Notes: generated from the sequence alone by a model not told the origin. 64,000 nt of DNA from DATBGO01 sp036558005 (GCA_036558005.1 DATBGO010000301.1:32438-96437), one strand, 5' to 3'. Shown: positions 16,856-25,586, counted from the first letter of the stretch. Numbers and translations are program-made.

Positions 16856-18685
16856 ATGGCTACCGGGGCCAGGGATCCGGCACTGCACAAGGCCAGGATG
16901 CAGTTCATGTCCAGCCGCGTCGTCTCCGGTCAGGTCCGGGCGGAGATCGCGGCGTCCTGGCAGCGGTCAGCCAGCGCGGGCCTGCTGCCCGACAAGGTCG
17001 CCCCGCCGTATCAGGCGGACCTGGACTTCGAGGGACGGCTCGCCAGCGCGGCCAGGCCGGTCGCCAGCAGGCTCAGCGAGGACCTGACCGACACCGGGGT
17101 GAGCCTGTTCGTGTCCGACGGCCAGGGCCGGCTGCTGACCAGGCACGTCACCGAACCGGGCCAGCGCGCGGTGCTGGACAGGGACCGGCTCGCGCCCGGA
17201 TTCGACGTCGCCGAGGACATCATCGGCACCAACGGGGTCGGGACCGCGCTGAAGCAGGCCGGGCCGATCTCGATCCTCGGCGAGGAGCATTTCGCCGACG
17301 CGCTCGGCGCGCTGGCCTGCACCGCGGCGCCGGTCACCGACCCGGGCACCGGCGAGATCCTCGGCTCGATCTGCCTGACCTGCTCGGCGGACCTGGCGCA
17401 CCCGATCATGCTGCCGGTGGTCAGGCGGGCCGGCCGGGAGATCGAGGAGCGGCTGCTGGCCATGACCTCGGCCAGGAACCCGGCGCTGCGCTCCAGCTTC
17501 ATCCGGGCCAGGCAGCAGGGCACCGGGCCGCTGGCCGCGGTGAGCCAGCACGGCATGCAGGCCAATCCCGCCGCGGGCCGGTTCGTCCGCCCGGCCGACC
17601 AGCCGGTGCTCTGGGACTGGATCGCCGCGGTGGTCGCCGGGCTCCGCTCCCCCGACAGCGAGCTGGAGCTCAGTGACGGGCTGCTGGTCAGCGCGCACGC
17701 CTGGCCGATCTACGACGGCGGGATGCTGGCCGGCGCGCTGGTGCGGTTCGACCAGCCGGCCAGCCCGCAGCCGGCCCCCGGCCCCGCGGTCCCGGTGCTG
17801 GGCTGGGACAGCCTCACCGAGACCGAGCGCAGCGTCGCCGAGGTGATCGCGGAGGGCAGGACCAACAGGGAGGCCGCCGCCCAGCTGTACCTGTCGCCGC
17901 ACACCGTCGACTACTACCTGCGCCAGATCTTCCGCAAGCTGGGCATCGGGTCCCGGGTGGAACTCGCCCGGCAGGTGCTGACCAGGTCCTCGCCGCAGAG
18001 CCAGGCCGGGTTAATGGTTGCGGGGGGGCCGGCGATGGCCGACAGTCGGTCAGATGGAAACCATCACCTTCACCCTCCGCACCGGCAGCCGCGACACGGT
18101 GCAGGACATCACCGCGCGGTGCGCGGAGTTCGCCGCCGCCGCGTCGGCCGGCGGCGACGGGCTGCTGCACGTCTTCGTCCCGCACGCGACCGCGGGCGTG
18201 GCGCTGCTGGAGCTCGGCGCGGGCAGCGACGCCGACCTGCTGGCAACCCTGCGCCAGCTGCTGCCCGCAGACGGCCACTGGCGGCACGCGCACGGGTCAC
18301 CCGGTCACGGCCGCTCGCACGTGCTGCCCGCCTTCGTCGCGCCGTTCACCGTGCTGCCGGTGCTGGCCGGGTCGCTCGCGCTGGGCACCTGGCAGTCGGT
18401 GGCGCTGGTCGACCTCAACGTGGACAATCCCGACCGCGAGGTCAGGCTGTCGTTCCTGCGCTGAAGAAGCGCGCCAGCAGCGGCGCGAGGACCGCCCCGG
18501 TCACGCTGTGGTCCTGCCGGTCCAGCGACCGGTGCTGCGCCCCGGGGATCGCGGCGGCCGCCGCCCGGACCGGCTCGCGCGCCCAGGCCGGGCTGGCCGT
18601 CCCGTCCAGGAACAGCACCGGAATGGTGATCCGGGCCAGCCGGCCGGCCGGGATCGCCGCGCCGTCCAGCACCGCGAAGTCGTAG
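16856..18685 (+). CDS. GAF-LuxR (AcoR-like N-terminus) transcriptional regulator; frame runs on abnormally at 3' end
   Basis: Residues 1-385 are a credible regulator. RAEIAASWQRSASAGLLPD and IGTNGVGTALKQAGPISILGEEHF match the GAF-containing N-terminus of AcoR-type activators. Residues about 320-380 are a LuxR helix-turn-helix (LTETERSVAEVIAEGRTNREAAAQLYLSPHTVDYYLRQIFRKLGI). The ATG at 16856 follows GGGGGAGGT. After about 18010 the frame has no stop until 18685 and becomes His/Arg/Ala/Gly-rich noise lying over yjbQ and the antisense hydrolase gene. A stop TAA at 18012-18014 lies in a neighbouring frame, so a one-base error or a real frameshift shortly before it would give a normal end. The functional part is about 16856-18014. 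Confidence 0.7.
   Translation: MATGARDPALHKARMQFMSSRVVSGQVRAEIAASWQRSASAGLLPDKVAPPYQADLDFEGRLASAARPVASRLSEDLTDTGVSLFVSDGQGRLLTRHVTEPGQRAVLDRDRLAPGFDVAEDIIGTNGVGTALKQAGPISILGEEHFADALGALACTAAPVTDPGTGEILGSICLTCSADLAHPIMLPVVRRAGREIEERLLAMTSARNPALRSSFIRARQQGTGPLAAVSQHGMQANPAAGRFVRPADQPVLWDWIAAVVAGLRSPDSELELSDGLLVSAHAWPIYDGGMLAGALVRFDQPASPQPAPGPAVPVLGWDSLTETERSVAEVIAEGRTNREAAAQLYLSPHTVDYYLRQIFRKLGIGSRVELARQVLTRSSPQSQAGLMVAGGPAMADSRSDGNHHLHPPHRQPRHGAGHHRAVRGVRRRRVGRRRRAAARLRPARDRGRGAAGARRGQRRRPAGNPAPAAARRRPLAARARVTRSRPLARAARLRRAVHRAAGAGRVARAGHLAVGGAGRPQRGQSRPRGQAVVPALKKRASSGARTAPVTLWSCRSSDRCCAPGIAAAAARTGSRAQAGLAVPSRNSTGMVIRASRPAGIAAPSSTAKS
18054..18464 (+). CDS. YjbQ/UPF0047 family protein
   Basis: A 136-residue single-domain protein beginning METITFTLRTGSRDTVQDITARC. 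Family landmarks are FVPHATAGVALLELG with the conserved His, GHWRHAHGSPGHGRSHVLPAF and LGTWQSVALVDLNVDN. E. coli YjbQ has weak thiamine-phosphate synthase activity, but the family's true role is unsettled. The chosen ATG is at 18054; the frame is open to a TTG at 18018. The 3' end overlaps the convergent hydrolase gene by 23 bp. Confidence 0.88.
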   Translation: METITFTLRTGSRDTVQDITARCAEFAAAASAGGDGLLHVFVPHATAGVALLELGAGSDADLLATLRQLLPADGHWRHAHGSPGHGRSHVLPAFVAPFTVLPVLAGSLALGTWQSVALVDLNVDNPDREVRLSFLR

Positions 18686-19233
18686 CGCAGGGTCGCGGCC
18701 AGCCTCTGCATCGGCGCCCACATCCGGGATTCGCGCAGCAGCCTGGTCACCGCGGCCGACATACCCAGCGCCACCTGGAGGAACCGCTCGACCGCGTCGT
18801 CGTGGCGGCCCGCGTCGATCAGCTCGCCGACCGCGGCGGCCAGCTCGACCCGCCGCGCGGACTGCCCGGCGGTGAGCACGTAGGGCGGTTCGTAGACCGC
18901 CAGCGCGGTGATGGGCAGGCCGCGCGCGGCGGCTTCGAGCGCCAGCGCGCCGCCGGATGAGTGGCCGTAGACCAGGGCCGAGCCGCCGGCCTCGGCGAGC
19001 ATCGCGGCCAGGTCGCCGATCTCCTTGCCGACCGCGTACGGGGCGGTGTCCCCGCTGTCGCCGCGGCCGCGCCGGTCGTAGTTGTAGACGGTGAAGTCCG
19101 GCGCGAGCGCCGCGGCCAGCCCGCGCGCCGCCGACCGGTCCCGCAGCGCGCCGGATACCAGGATCAGGGCGGGACCGGCCCCGGCCCGGTCGAAGGTGAT
19201 CGGCGTGCCGTCCACCGACCGGGCCACGGGCAT
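18442..19233 (-). CDS. Alpha/beta hydrolase
   Basis: A 263-residue soluble hydrolase. The nucleophile elbow is GHSSG with Ser92; DRRGRGDSGD precedes it, and an acid (LFLDGTASP) and a His (DHSVTG) follow at suitable spacing. The start MPVARSVDGTPITFDRAG (ATG at 19231-19233) is 5 bp after the stop of the ECF sigma gene, so the two are cotranscribed. Substrate unknown; esterase, lipase and dienelactone-type activities are possible. Confidence 0.85.
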   Translation of the reverse strand: MPVARSVDGTPITFDRAGAGPALILVSGALRDRSAARGLAAALAPDFTVYNYDRRGRGDSGDTAPYAVGKEIGDLAAMLAEAGGSALVYGHSSGGALALEAAARGLPITALAVYEPPYVLTAGQSARRVELAAAVGELIDAGRHDDAVERFLQVALGMSAAVTRLLRESRMWAPMQRLAATLRYDFAVLDGAAIPAGRLARITIPVLFLDGTASPAWAREPVRAAAAAIPGAQHRSLDRQDHSVTGAVLAPLLARFFSAGTTA

Positions 19234-19238
19234 GCTGG

Positions 19239-20219
19239 CTAAGCGTCGAGGTGAGCGGGCAGGCCGAACACGGCGAACAGCCCGGGCACCAGGAAGTTGT
19301 GATGCCCCTTGATCCTGCCGCCGGAGACCTCGAGCACCTGGAGCGCGAACGGCGCGTGCCCGCCGGCCGGGTCGATCCGGTAGGAGCCGAACGCGGGGCA
19401 GCCGTTGGCGCTGGTCGCCACCAGCCGCGAGCCGCGGCAGCCGCACCCCTGGCCGAGCAGCCACCCGGCGAAGTTCTCCTTCCCGCGCATCCAGAAGTCG
19501 TAGGGCGGCATGGACATCACGAACTCGTCGTGCAGCAGCGCCACCAGCGAGTCGATGTCGTAGCGCTCGAACGCTTCCAGGTACCTGGCCAGCAGCTCCT
19601 GCTGGTCCGACTCGACCGGCCGGGCGGGCGCCGCCTCCACGTCGGCCTCGGCCAGGGTGGCGCGGGCCCGCTGCAGCGCGCTGTTGACCGACGCGACGCT
19701 GGAGTCCAGCAGGTCCGCCACCTCGGACGCCTGCCAGCGCAGCACTTCGCGCAGGATCAGCACGGCCCGCTGCCTGGCGGGCAGCAGCTGCAGCGCCGCG
19801 ACGAACGCCAGCCGCACGGTGTCGCGCTGCTCGGCCAGCTCAGCCGGGTCGCCATCGGCCAGCACCCGGCCGTCGGGAACGGGCAGCACCCAGGCGTGCT
19901 CGGGCAGCAGCGGCCCGATCGGCGTCTCGGCGGTCGAGCTCGGGCCCATGTCCATCGGCCTGGCCCGCCGCTGGCGGCTGCGCAGCATGTCCAGGCACAC
20001 GTTGGTGGCGATCCGGTAGAGCCACGAGCGCACCGCCGACCGGCCCTCGAAGCCGCCGGCCCCGCGCCAGGCGCGCAGCATGATCTCCTGCACCGCGTCG
20101 TCGGCGTCGAAGACCGAGCCGAGCATCCGGTAGCAGTACCCGGTCAGCTCCCGGCGGTACTGATCCAGCTCTTCCGGCCCGGCTACCCGGGCGCCGGCCG
20201 TGTGCGCATGGGTCGACAT
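19239..20219 (-). CDS. ECF sigma factor with C-terminal SnoaL-like domain
   Basis: A 326-residue sigma-70 family protein. Region 2 is at about 20-85 (YRMLGSVFDADDAVQEIMLRAWRG, YRIATNVCLDMLRSRQRRA). Region 4 is at about 135-190 (LPARQRAVLILREVLRWQASEVADLLDSSVASVNSALQRARATL). A SnoaL/NTF2-like domain follows (about 205-320, YDIDSLVALLHDEFVMSMPPYDFWMRGKENF). This arrangement is known from SigG/SigJ-like groups, where the extra domain replaces a separate anti-sigma factor. It heads an operon with the alpha/beta hydrolase, similar in spirit to mycobacterial sigG lying beside a lipase gene. Confidence 0.9.
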   Translation of the reverse strand: MSTHAHTAGARVAGPEELDQYRRELTGYCYRMLGSVFDADDAVQEIMLRAWRGAGGFEGRSAVRSWLYRIATNVCLDMLRSRQRRARPMDMGPSSTAETPIGPLLPEHAWVLPVPDGRVLADGDPAELAEQRDTVRLAFVAALQLLPARQRAVLILREVLRWQASEVADLLDSSVASVNSALQRARATLAEADVEAAPARPVESDQQELLARYLEAFERYDIDSLVALLHDEFVMSMPPYDFWMRGKENFAGWLLGQGCGCRGSRLVATSANGCPAFGSYRIDPAGGHAPFALQVLEVSGGRIKGHHNFLVPGLFAVFGLPAHLDA

Positions 20220-20247
20220 GGTTCTTTACCCTATCGTGACCCCACGA
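20220..20247 (-). promoter_or_regulatory. Candidate leaderless promoter and small inverted repeat before ECF sigma gene
   Basis: On the minus strand TAGGGT (20228-20233) fits a -10 element 8 nt before the ATG of the sigma gene, which suggests a leaderless or nearly leaderless transcript. Just upstream is a 5-bp inverted repeat TCGTG/CACGA (20234-20238, 20243-20247). Confidence 0.35.
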
Positions 20248-20256
20248 CAGGCTGGT

Positions 20257-21000
20257 TCAGGCCGGGCCGGGGTCGGCCTGCGCCGGGATGTCGTGCTCTG
20301 GCCCGAGCATCTCGGCCGTGCCCGACGTCTGCGTCATGTCGCTCTTGTCGTAACTGCCCACCGCGGCGCTGATGCTCATCCGCCTGCCGCTGCGCTCGTC
20401 CGACAGCTCCAGCCGCGCGCTGGCGGGCTCGGCGGTCTTGTCCCGGTAGTAGGCGGGCACCTCGTACACCAGGTCACCATCGACGGCGCTGCCGGGCGCG
20501 AGCGTGAACGGCATGCTCAGCGGGCTCAGGTTCAGCGCGGCGGGCGGCGCCCAGTCCAGTGGCGGGCAGACCGCCTCGGCGGCCCGTCCCCACGAGCCGG
20601 GCACCAGCCGCAGGTAGAGCAGCACGTTCAGGCTGGCGGGCTGGCCGGCCCCGGCCCGGGTGATCCGCACGTGGAACGTGCGCAGCTGCACCGGCGACAC
20701 CAGCCCGCTGCCGGCGTCCCGCTCGGTGCTGAGCGCGCCGGCCCCGAATATCTCCACCCGCAGGCCAGGGAAATCCGGCCGGGCCAGCGGCGGCACCGGC
20801 ACCTGCCATTCCTCGACCGCCGCGAAGAAGCACGCGAAGGCCGCGACGAACGACAAGAGCGCGGCGAGCATCCAGCCGTTCAGGAACAGCGAGTAATCCG
20901 GCTGCTTTTCAAAGTACGCAACGGCGATGACGACGAAGAAGGGCGTCAGCGCCAGCAGCAGGCCGCCGAGCCAGAGCCACAGGCCGCGGTTCGATCGCAT
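20257..21000 (-). CDS. Membrane protein of unknown function
   Basis: A 247-residue protein starting MRSNRGLWLWLGG (ATG at 20998-21000). Two N-terminal membrane helices (WLWLGGLLLALTPFFVVIAVAYF and GWMLAALLSFVAAFACFFAAV) are followed by a soluble domain of about 175 residues rich in beta-type sequence (LRVEIFGAGALS, LRTFHVRITRAG, LNVLLYLRLVPG, DGDLVYEVPAYYRD, ARLELSDERSGRRMS). I recognise no enzyme motif. It lies 37 bp upstream of the ECF sigma gene in the same direction and could share its transcript. Confidence 0.7.
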   Translation of the reverse strand: MRSNRGLWLWLGGLLLALTPFFVVIAVAYFEKQPDYSLFLNGWMLAALLSFVAAFACFFAAVEEWQVPVPPLARPDFPGLRVEIFGAGALSTERDAGSGLVSPVQLRTFHVRITRAGAGQPASLNVLLYLRLVPGSWGRAAEAVCPPLDWAPPAALNLSPLSMPFTLAPGSAVDGDLVYEVPAYYRDKTAEPASARLELSDERSGRRMSISAAVGSYDKSDMTQTSGTAEMLGPEHDIPAQADPGPA

Positions 21001-21368
21001 GGCCGGCAGTCTAGGGGAACACCTGCGGCCGAACCGGGGCATTTCCCGGGTCCGGCGGCGCGGGTGTCAGCGCCCGGGCGGCCCGGCCCGGGCGCGGGCG
21101 ACCTGGCCCGCGGGGCGGCGGCTGGCGCATTGTTCTCGCCCGGGCCGGGCCCGCTGGTGGATCTTTGCCCGCGGCGCCCCTACTAGCCGCCCGATGCCGG
21201 CCCGTTCGGCGTATATTGCGAGTCGGCGTAGCAGATGGGCATCTGGCCGGCCGCACCGGGACGCCGCGGCCGGCGTCGGGGGGGCAAAGTTCTTGGCTGG
21301 CACGATGGTGCCTGGCATTGCCGGGGAGGCCCGCCCGGGCCGCGCCCGGGCGGAGTAGGAGGACGGGC
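21001..21368. promoter_or_regulatory. Divergent intergenic region with two palindromes upstream of GntR gene
   Basis: In this 368-bp gap I see a palindrome CAGATG-GG-CATCTG (21232-21245) and an inverted repeat GGCAC-GATG-GTGCC (21299-21312). Both are within 140 bp of the GTG start of the GntR regulator and are candidates for its operator. The purine-rich GGAGTAGGAGGACGGG just before 21369 supplies the ribosome-binding site. No small gene is convincing here. Confidence 0.4.
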
Positions 21369-22049
21369 GTGACCGCGAACGAGCCGCTGGCCGGCCAGAG
21401 CCTGGCCGACGCCGTCGTCGGCCGGCTCAGGACCGCGATCTCGACCGGCCGGTACCCGCCGGGCGAGCGCCTGGTGGAGCGCCGCCTGGCGCACGAGTTC
21501 GGCATCAGCCACATCCCGCTGCGCGAGGCGCTGGCCAGGCTGACCGAGGAGGGCCTGGTCGAGCGGCTGCCGCGGCGCGGCGCCCGGGTCGCCAGCCTCA
21601 CTCCCCGGATGCTGGAGGAGGTGTCCAGCCTGCGGGTGGTGCTGGAGCAGTTCGTGGTCAGGCGGCTGGCCGGCCGGTTCACGCCCGAGGCCCGCGACGG
21701 GCTGCAGGCGATCATCGGGCAGATGATGCTCGCCGCCGGCCAGCACGACCTGCTCGCCCTGCACGAGCTCGACCAGAAGTTCCATCAGCGGCTGTGGGAG
21801 CTCACCGACAACTCCCTGCTGGTCGAGCTGTCCGCGCAGATGCGCACCAGGACCAGCCACTTCTACCTGGCCGCCGCGACCTCGCTGGCCCCGAACGAGC
21901 TGCGCATGCACGCCCGCAGCCATCAGCACCTGCTGGACATCATCGCCTCCGGTGACCAGCGGGCCGCCGAGCAGGCGATGCAGCAGCACATCGAGGACGC
22001 GGCCCGCCGGATCAGCAAGGCGCAGCAGGATCAGAAGGAGACGGCCTAG
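21369..22049 (+). CDS. GntR family (FadR/FCD) transcriptional regulator
   Basis: A 226-residue regulator. The N-terminal winged helix is SLADAVVGRLRTAISTGRYPPGERLVERRLAHEFGISHIPLREALARLTEEGLVERLPRRGARVASL. The C-terminal FCD ligand domain has the usual metal-site residues (ALHELDQKFHQRLWELT and HQHLLDIIASGD), suggesting a carboxylate-type ligand. The start is the GTG at 21369 after AGGAGGACGG. The stop lies 3 bp before the SulP transporter ATG, so the regulator probably governs that transporter. Confidence 0.9.
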   Translation: MTANEPLAGQSLADAVVGRLRTAISTGRYPPGERLVERRLAHEFGISHIPLREALARLTEEGLVERLPRRGARVASLTPRMLEEVSSLRVVLEQFVVRRLAGRFTPEARDGLQAIIGQMMLAAGQHDLLALHELDQKFHQRLWELTDNSLLVELSAQMRTRTSHFYLAAATSLAPNELRMHARSHQHLLDIIASGDQRAAEQAMQQHIEDAARRISKAQQDQKETA

Positions 22050-22052
22050 CCG

Positions 22053-23756
22053 ATGCCTGCCGCCCGCAGGATCCTGGCCGGCTGGCCGGTCCTGCGCGGG
22101 GTGCTGCCGGTCCGCCGGGCGCAGCTGACCAGCGACGCGCTGGCCGGCCTCACGCTGGCGGCGCTGGGCATCCCCGAGGTGCTCGGGTACGCCAAGATCG
22201 CCGGGATGCCGGTGGTGACCGGCCTGTACACGCTGCTCATCCCCATGGCCGTGTTCGCGGTCCTGGGCTCCTCCCGGCACCTGGCCGTCGGGGCGGACTC
22301 GGCGACCGCCGCCATCCTGGCCGCGGCGCTGACCGGGGTCGCGGCCGCCGGGTCGCCCCGCTACGTCCAGCTGGCCGGGCTGGCGGCGCTGCTGACCGGG
22401 GTGCTGCTGGTGCTGGCCCGGGTCGCCAGGCTCGGGTTCCTGGCCAGCTTCCTGTCCCGCACCGTGCTGCTCGGCTTCCTGGCCGGCGTCGGCGTCGCGG
22501 TGGCGGCCGGCCAGCTTCCCGACATGCTCGGCCTGCCGCATACCGGCGCCCGCACGCTGCCGCTGCTGTGGCACACCCTGGCCGCGCTGCCGCGCGCGCA
22601 CCCGGCCACGGTCGCGGTGTCCGCCGCGGTGATCGCGGTGGTGCTGGCCGCCCGCCGGATCACCCGCCGCATCCCCGGCGCGCTGATCGCGGTGGCCGGG
22701 TCGATCGTCGTGGCCAGGGCGGCCGGCCTGGCCGGCCACGGGGTGGCGGTGCTCGGCCCGGTGCCGCGCGGCCTGCCCCGGATCGGGCTCCCGGCCCTCG
22801 GCCTGCACGATGCCCGGCTGCTGGCGGTCAGCGCGGGGTCGATGTTCGTGGTCATCCTGGCCCAGAGCGCGGCCACCGCCCGCGCCTACGCGCTGAAGTA
22901 CGAGGAGGCGCTGAACGAGGACACCGACCTGACCGGGCTGGGCGCGGCCAACATATCGGCGGCGCTGTGCGGCAGCTTCGTGGTCAACGGCAGCCCGACC
23001 AAGACCCAGATCGCCGACAGCTCCGGCGGCCGCAGCCAGCTCACCCAGCTGGTCACCAGCCTGCTGGTGCTGATCGTGCTGCTGATCGCCACCGGCCCGC
23101 TGCGCTACCTGCCGGCCGCCGCGCTGGCCGCGGTGGTGTTCCTTATCGCGGCCCAGCTGGTCGACGTGCCCGGGCTGCGGCGGGTGCTCGCGGTCCGGCC
23201 CGCTGAGTTCGCGGTCGCGCTGCTGACCGCCGCCGCGGTGGTCGGCCTGGGCGTCCAGGACGGGATCGTGGTGGCGGTCGTCGTCTCGACCATCGACCAC
23301 CTGCGGCACAGCTACCGCCCGCTGAGCAGCGTGCTGCTGAAGTCGGCGGCCGGGCACTGGCAGCCGGTCCCGGTCACCCAGGGGGCCCGCACCGAGGACG
23401 GGCTGGTGGTGTACCGGTTCGGCTCCAGCCTGTATTACGCGAACGCGTCCCGGCTGCTGGCCGACGTCTCGGTGCTGGCCGGGACGCCGGGGCTGCGCTG
23501 GCTGGTGCTGGACGGCGCGGCGATCGGGGACGTCGATTTCACCGCCGCTTCGGTGCTGATGGAGGTGGCCGGGCACTTGCACGCGAGGAACATCACGTTC
23601 GCCGTATCCAGCCTGCTGACCCCGGTGCGGCATCAGCTTGACCGGTACGGGCTGTCCGGGACGGCGGGCCCGGACGCCTACTACGACACCCCCGGCGCCG
23701 CGCTGGAGGCGTTCCGCGCCGGGCCCGGGGCCGGCCGCCAGCCGGCCCCGGGCTGA
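22053..23756 (+). CDS. SulP family inorganic anion transporter with STAS domain
   Basis: A 567-residue secondary transporter. LTLAALGIPEVLGYAKIAGMPVVTGLYTLLIP is the SulP signature region near the N-terminus, followed by about 11-12 membrane segments. The cytoplasmic STAS domain runs from about residue 435 (VYRFGSSLYYANASRLLADV, LRWLVLDGAAIGDVDFTAASVLMEVAGHLHARNI). Possible substrates are sulfate, bicarbonate or carboxylates; the FadR-type regulator directly upstream slightly favours a carboxylate. Predicted in the cytoplasmic membrane. Confidence 0.9.
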   Translation: MPAARRILAGWPVLRGVLPVRRAQLTSDALAGLTLAALGIPEVLGYAKIAGMPVVTGLYTLLIPMAVFAVLGSSRHLAVGADSATAAILAAALTGVAAAGSPRYVQLAGLAALLTGVLLVLARVARLGFLASFLSRTVLLGFLAGVGVAVAAGQLPDMLGLPHTGARTLPLLWHTLAALPRAHPATVAVSAAVIAVVLAARRITRRIPGALIAVAGSIVVARAAGLAGHGVAVLGPVPRGLPRIGLPALGLHDARLLAVSAGSMFVVILAQSAATARAYALKYEEALNEDTDLTGLGAANISAALCGSFVVNGSPTKTQIADSSGGRSQLTQLVTSLLVLIVLLIATGPLRYLPAAALAAVVFLIAAQLVDVPGLRRVLAVRPAEFAVALLTAAAVVGLGVQDGIVVAVVVSTIDHLRHSYRPLSSVLLKSAAGHWQPVPVTQGARTEDGLVVYRFGSSLYYANASRLLADVSVLAGTPGLRWLVLDGAAIGDVDFTAASVLMEVAGHLHARNITFAVSSLLTPVRHQLDRYGLSGTAGPDAYYDTPGAALEAFRAGPGAGRQPAPG

Positions 23757-23766
23757 CCGGCGGCGG

Positions 23767-24492
23767 TCAGGACAGCCGGGCCGAGACCGGGCCGCGGTCA
23801 CGGACGCCGGCCTGGTGCACCAGGCACCCGGCGTCGGCGACGTTGATGTCGACGTCCACGCCGCCGACACTGCACGGCCTGCCGCTGAACGCGCCGGCGT
23901 ACTGCCAGACCCGCTGGCCCTGGTGCGGCCACAGGCCGTCAGGAAGGCCAGGCGCCTGGTGCGGGTCAGCACCATGATCGGCATGGTGCCTGGTCCACGA
24001 GGCGGCCCAGACCCAGTCGGGCCGGTCACCGCGGGCATGCAGGGGTATCAGCGCCCGCGGGGTCGAGTAGACACCAGGCCGGAACCCGTGCGCCCGGACC
24101 GCGTGACACCAGCCGCAGGCGTAGTCCAGCGAGGCATGCGGGGCCGCGTCGAACGTCCGCGCCTCCAGGTCCAGGCAGACCGGGGTGCCGACGGCCGAGT
24201 AGCCGAACCGGCCCGCCAGCCGGCAGGCCTCGTTGCCGTCGATCTCGCCCTGATCTTCGGTGAGCAGCGGCACCTGGCCCCATTGCCTGCCGACATACAG
24301 CAGCAGGAAATGGCTGATCCCCTGACCGGCAAACTTGCGGACCCGTTCCGGGGTCCAGCCCGAGCCGCCCGATTCAGGGCCGCCCATGTAGACGTTCCAC
24401 CATGACCCGCCGATCTCCTCAAGCATCGACTTGGCCTTGCCGGCCCCCGGTGCGTCGGCCCGGTCTAACCCGTGCAATCCTGGCAGCGTCAT
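23767..24492 (-). CDS. DUF1906 (Rv2525c-like, glycoside hydrolase-like) protein
   Basis: A 241-residue protein with a DUF1906-type TIM barrel. GGSWWNVYMGGPESGGSGW opens the barrel. HFLLLYVGRQWG, GTPVCLDLEARTFDA (acidic residues where GH25-like enzymes carry catalytic Asp/Glu), GFRPGVYSTPRAL and VWAASWTRHH follow, then RVWQYAGAFSGRPCSVGGVDVDINVAD. No signal peptide is visible, unlike Tat-exported Rv2525c. A role in envelope glycan turnover is inference. It is convergent with the SulP gene, 10 bp apart. Confidence 0.82.
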   Translation of the reverse strand: MTLPGLHGLDRADAPGAGKAKSMLEEIGGSWWNVYMGGPESGGSGWTPERVRKFAGQGISHFLLLYVGRQWGQVPLLTEDQGEIDGNEACRLAGRFGYSAVGTPVCLDLEARTFDAAPHASLDYACGWCHAVRAHGFRPGVYSTPRALIPLHARGDRPDWVWAASWTRHHADHGADPHQAPGLPDGLWPHQGQRVWQYAGAFSGRPCSVGGVDVDINVADAGCLVHQAGVRDRGPVSARLS

Positions 24493-24683
24493 CGTTACTT
24501 CCCCCTAGGTGATCTGCGTCGATGCCGCACCGCCAACCCCCGGCAGCGCGGCACTTTCGCGGCAGCGTGGCACCGGCCCGCACCGCCGCAGTAGAGCCTT
24601 TGGTCCCGCCACTAATGCCGAAAAGGGACCTTCAGGCTGCATCGGAACGGCCAGCTGGCCGCGGCGGGCCCGGCCGGCCGGTG

Positions 24684-24696
24684 TATAACCGAGGTC
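24684..24696 (+). promoter_or_regulatory. Candidate leaderless promoter of LLM oxidoreductase gene
   Basis: TATAAC (24684-24689) is a good -10 element placed 7 nt before the ATG at 24697, in otherwise very GC-rich DNA. Such spacing puts the transcript start at or next to the start codon. Confidence 0.45.
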
Positions 24697-25566
24697 ATGC
24701 GGATTGGCGTGGTGTTCCCGCAGACCGAAATCGGCGGCGACCCGGGCGCGGTGCGGGCCTACGCCGAGCACGCGCAGCAACTGGGCTTCAGCCACGTGCT
24801 GGCCTACGACCATGTGCTCGGCGCCGACCCGCGGGCGCACGCGCCCTGGCAGGGTCCCTATGACCTGCACTCGGCCTTCCACGAGCCGATGGTGCTGTTC
24901 GGCTACCTGGCCGGGGTCACCTCGATGGAGCTGGTCACCGGGATCATCATCCTGCCGCAGCGGCAGACGGCACTGGCCGCCAAGCAGGCCGCCGAGGTCG
25001 ACCTGCTGACCGGGGGCCGGCTGCGGCTGGGCATCGGGCTGGGCTGGAACGCGGTCGAGTACGAGGCGCTCGGCAAGGACTTCACCAACCGCGGCCGCCG
25101 CGTCGAGGAGCAGGTCGCGCTGATGCGCAGGCTGTGGACCGAGCAGGCGGTCACCTTCCGCGGCGACTACGAGCGGGTCACCGCCGCCGGGCTGGCGCCG
25201 CTGCCGGTGCAGCGGCCGATCCCGGTGTGGTTCGGCGCGCACACCCCGCCCGCCTACCAGCGGGCCGGGCGGCTGGCTGACGGCTGGTTCCCGCAGGCGC
25301 CGCCGGGCCCGCGGCTGGACGAGGCCCGCGCGATCGTGGCCGGCGCGGCCCGGCAGGCGGGCCGGGACCCGGACGCGCTGGGCATGGAGGGCCGGGTCAG
25401 CTGGAGCGCCGGCGGGGCCGCCCGGCTGGCCGAGCACGCCCGCCGGTGGCGGGAGGCCGGGGCGACGCACCTGTCGGTCAACACCATGGGCGCGGGCCTG
25501 GCGACCCCCGGCCAGCACCTGGACGCGCTCACCGGGGCGGCCGCCGCGCTGGAGATATCGGGCTGA
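24697..25566 (+). CDS. LLM class (F420-type) flavin-dependent oxidoreductase
   Basis: A 289-residue luciferase-like TIM-barrel oxidoreductase. MRIGVVFPQTEIGGDPGAVRAYAEHAQQLGFSHVLAYDHVLG is the first strand and helix. TGIIILPQRQTALAAKQAAEVDLLTGGRLRLGIGLGWNAVEYEALG is the conserved core, and PIPVWFGAHTPPAYQRAGRLADGWFP is typical of actinomycete F420-dependent members. Substrate unknown. It is followed 32 bp later by an S66 peptidase gene that seems to have its own promoter. Confidence 0.9.
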   Translation: MRIGVVFPQTEIGGDPGAVRAYAEHAQQLGFSHVLAYDHVLGADPRAHAPWQGPYDLHSAFHEPMVLFGYLAGVTSMELVTGIIILPQRQTALAAKQAAEVDLLTGGRLRLGIGLGWNAVEYEALGKDFTNRGRRVEEQVALMRRLWTEQAVTFRGDYERVTAAGLAPLPVQRPIPVWFGAHTPPAYQRAGRLADGWFPQAPPGPRLDEARAIVAGAARQAGRDPDALGMEGRVSWSAGGAARLAEHARRWREAGATHLSVNTMGAGLATPGQHLDALTGAAAALEISG

Positions 25567-25586
25567 CACTCCCCCGGCGACCTGGG

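Noticed and set aside
21183..24038. A 951-codon open frame antisense to GntR and SulP
   Set aside because: Runs across two convincing plus-strand genes and their gap; no recognisable domain and shadow composition.
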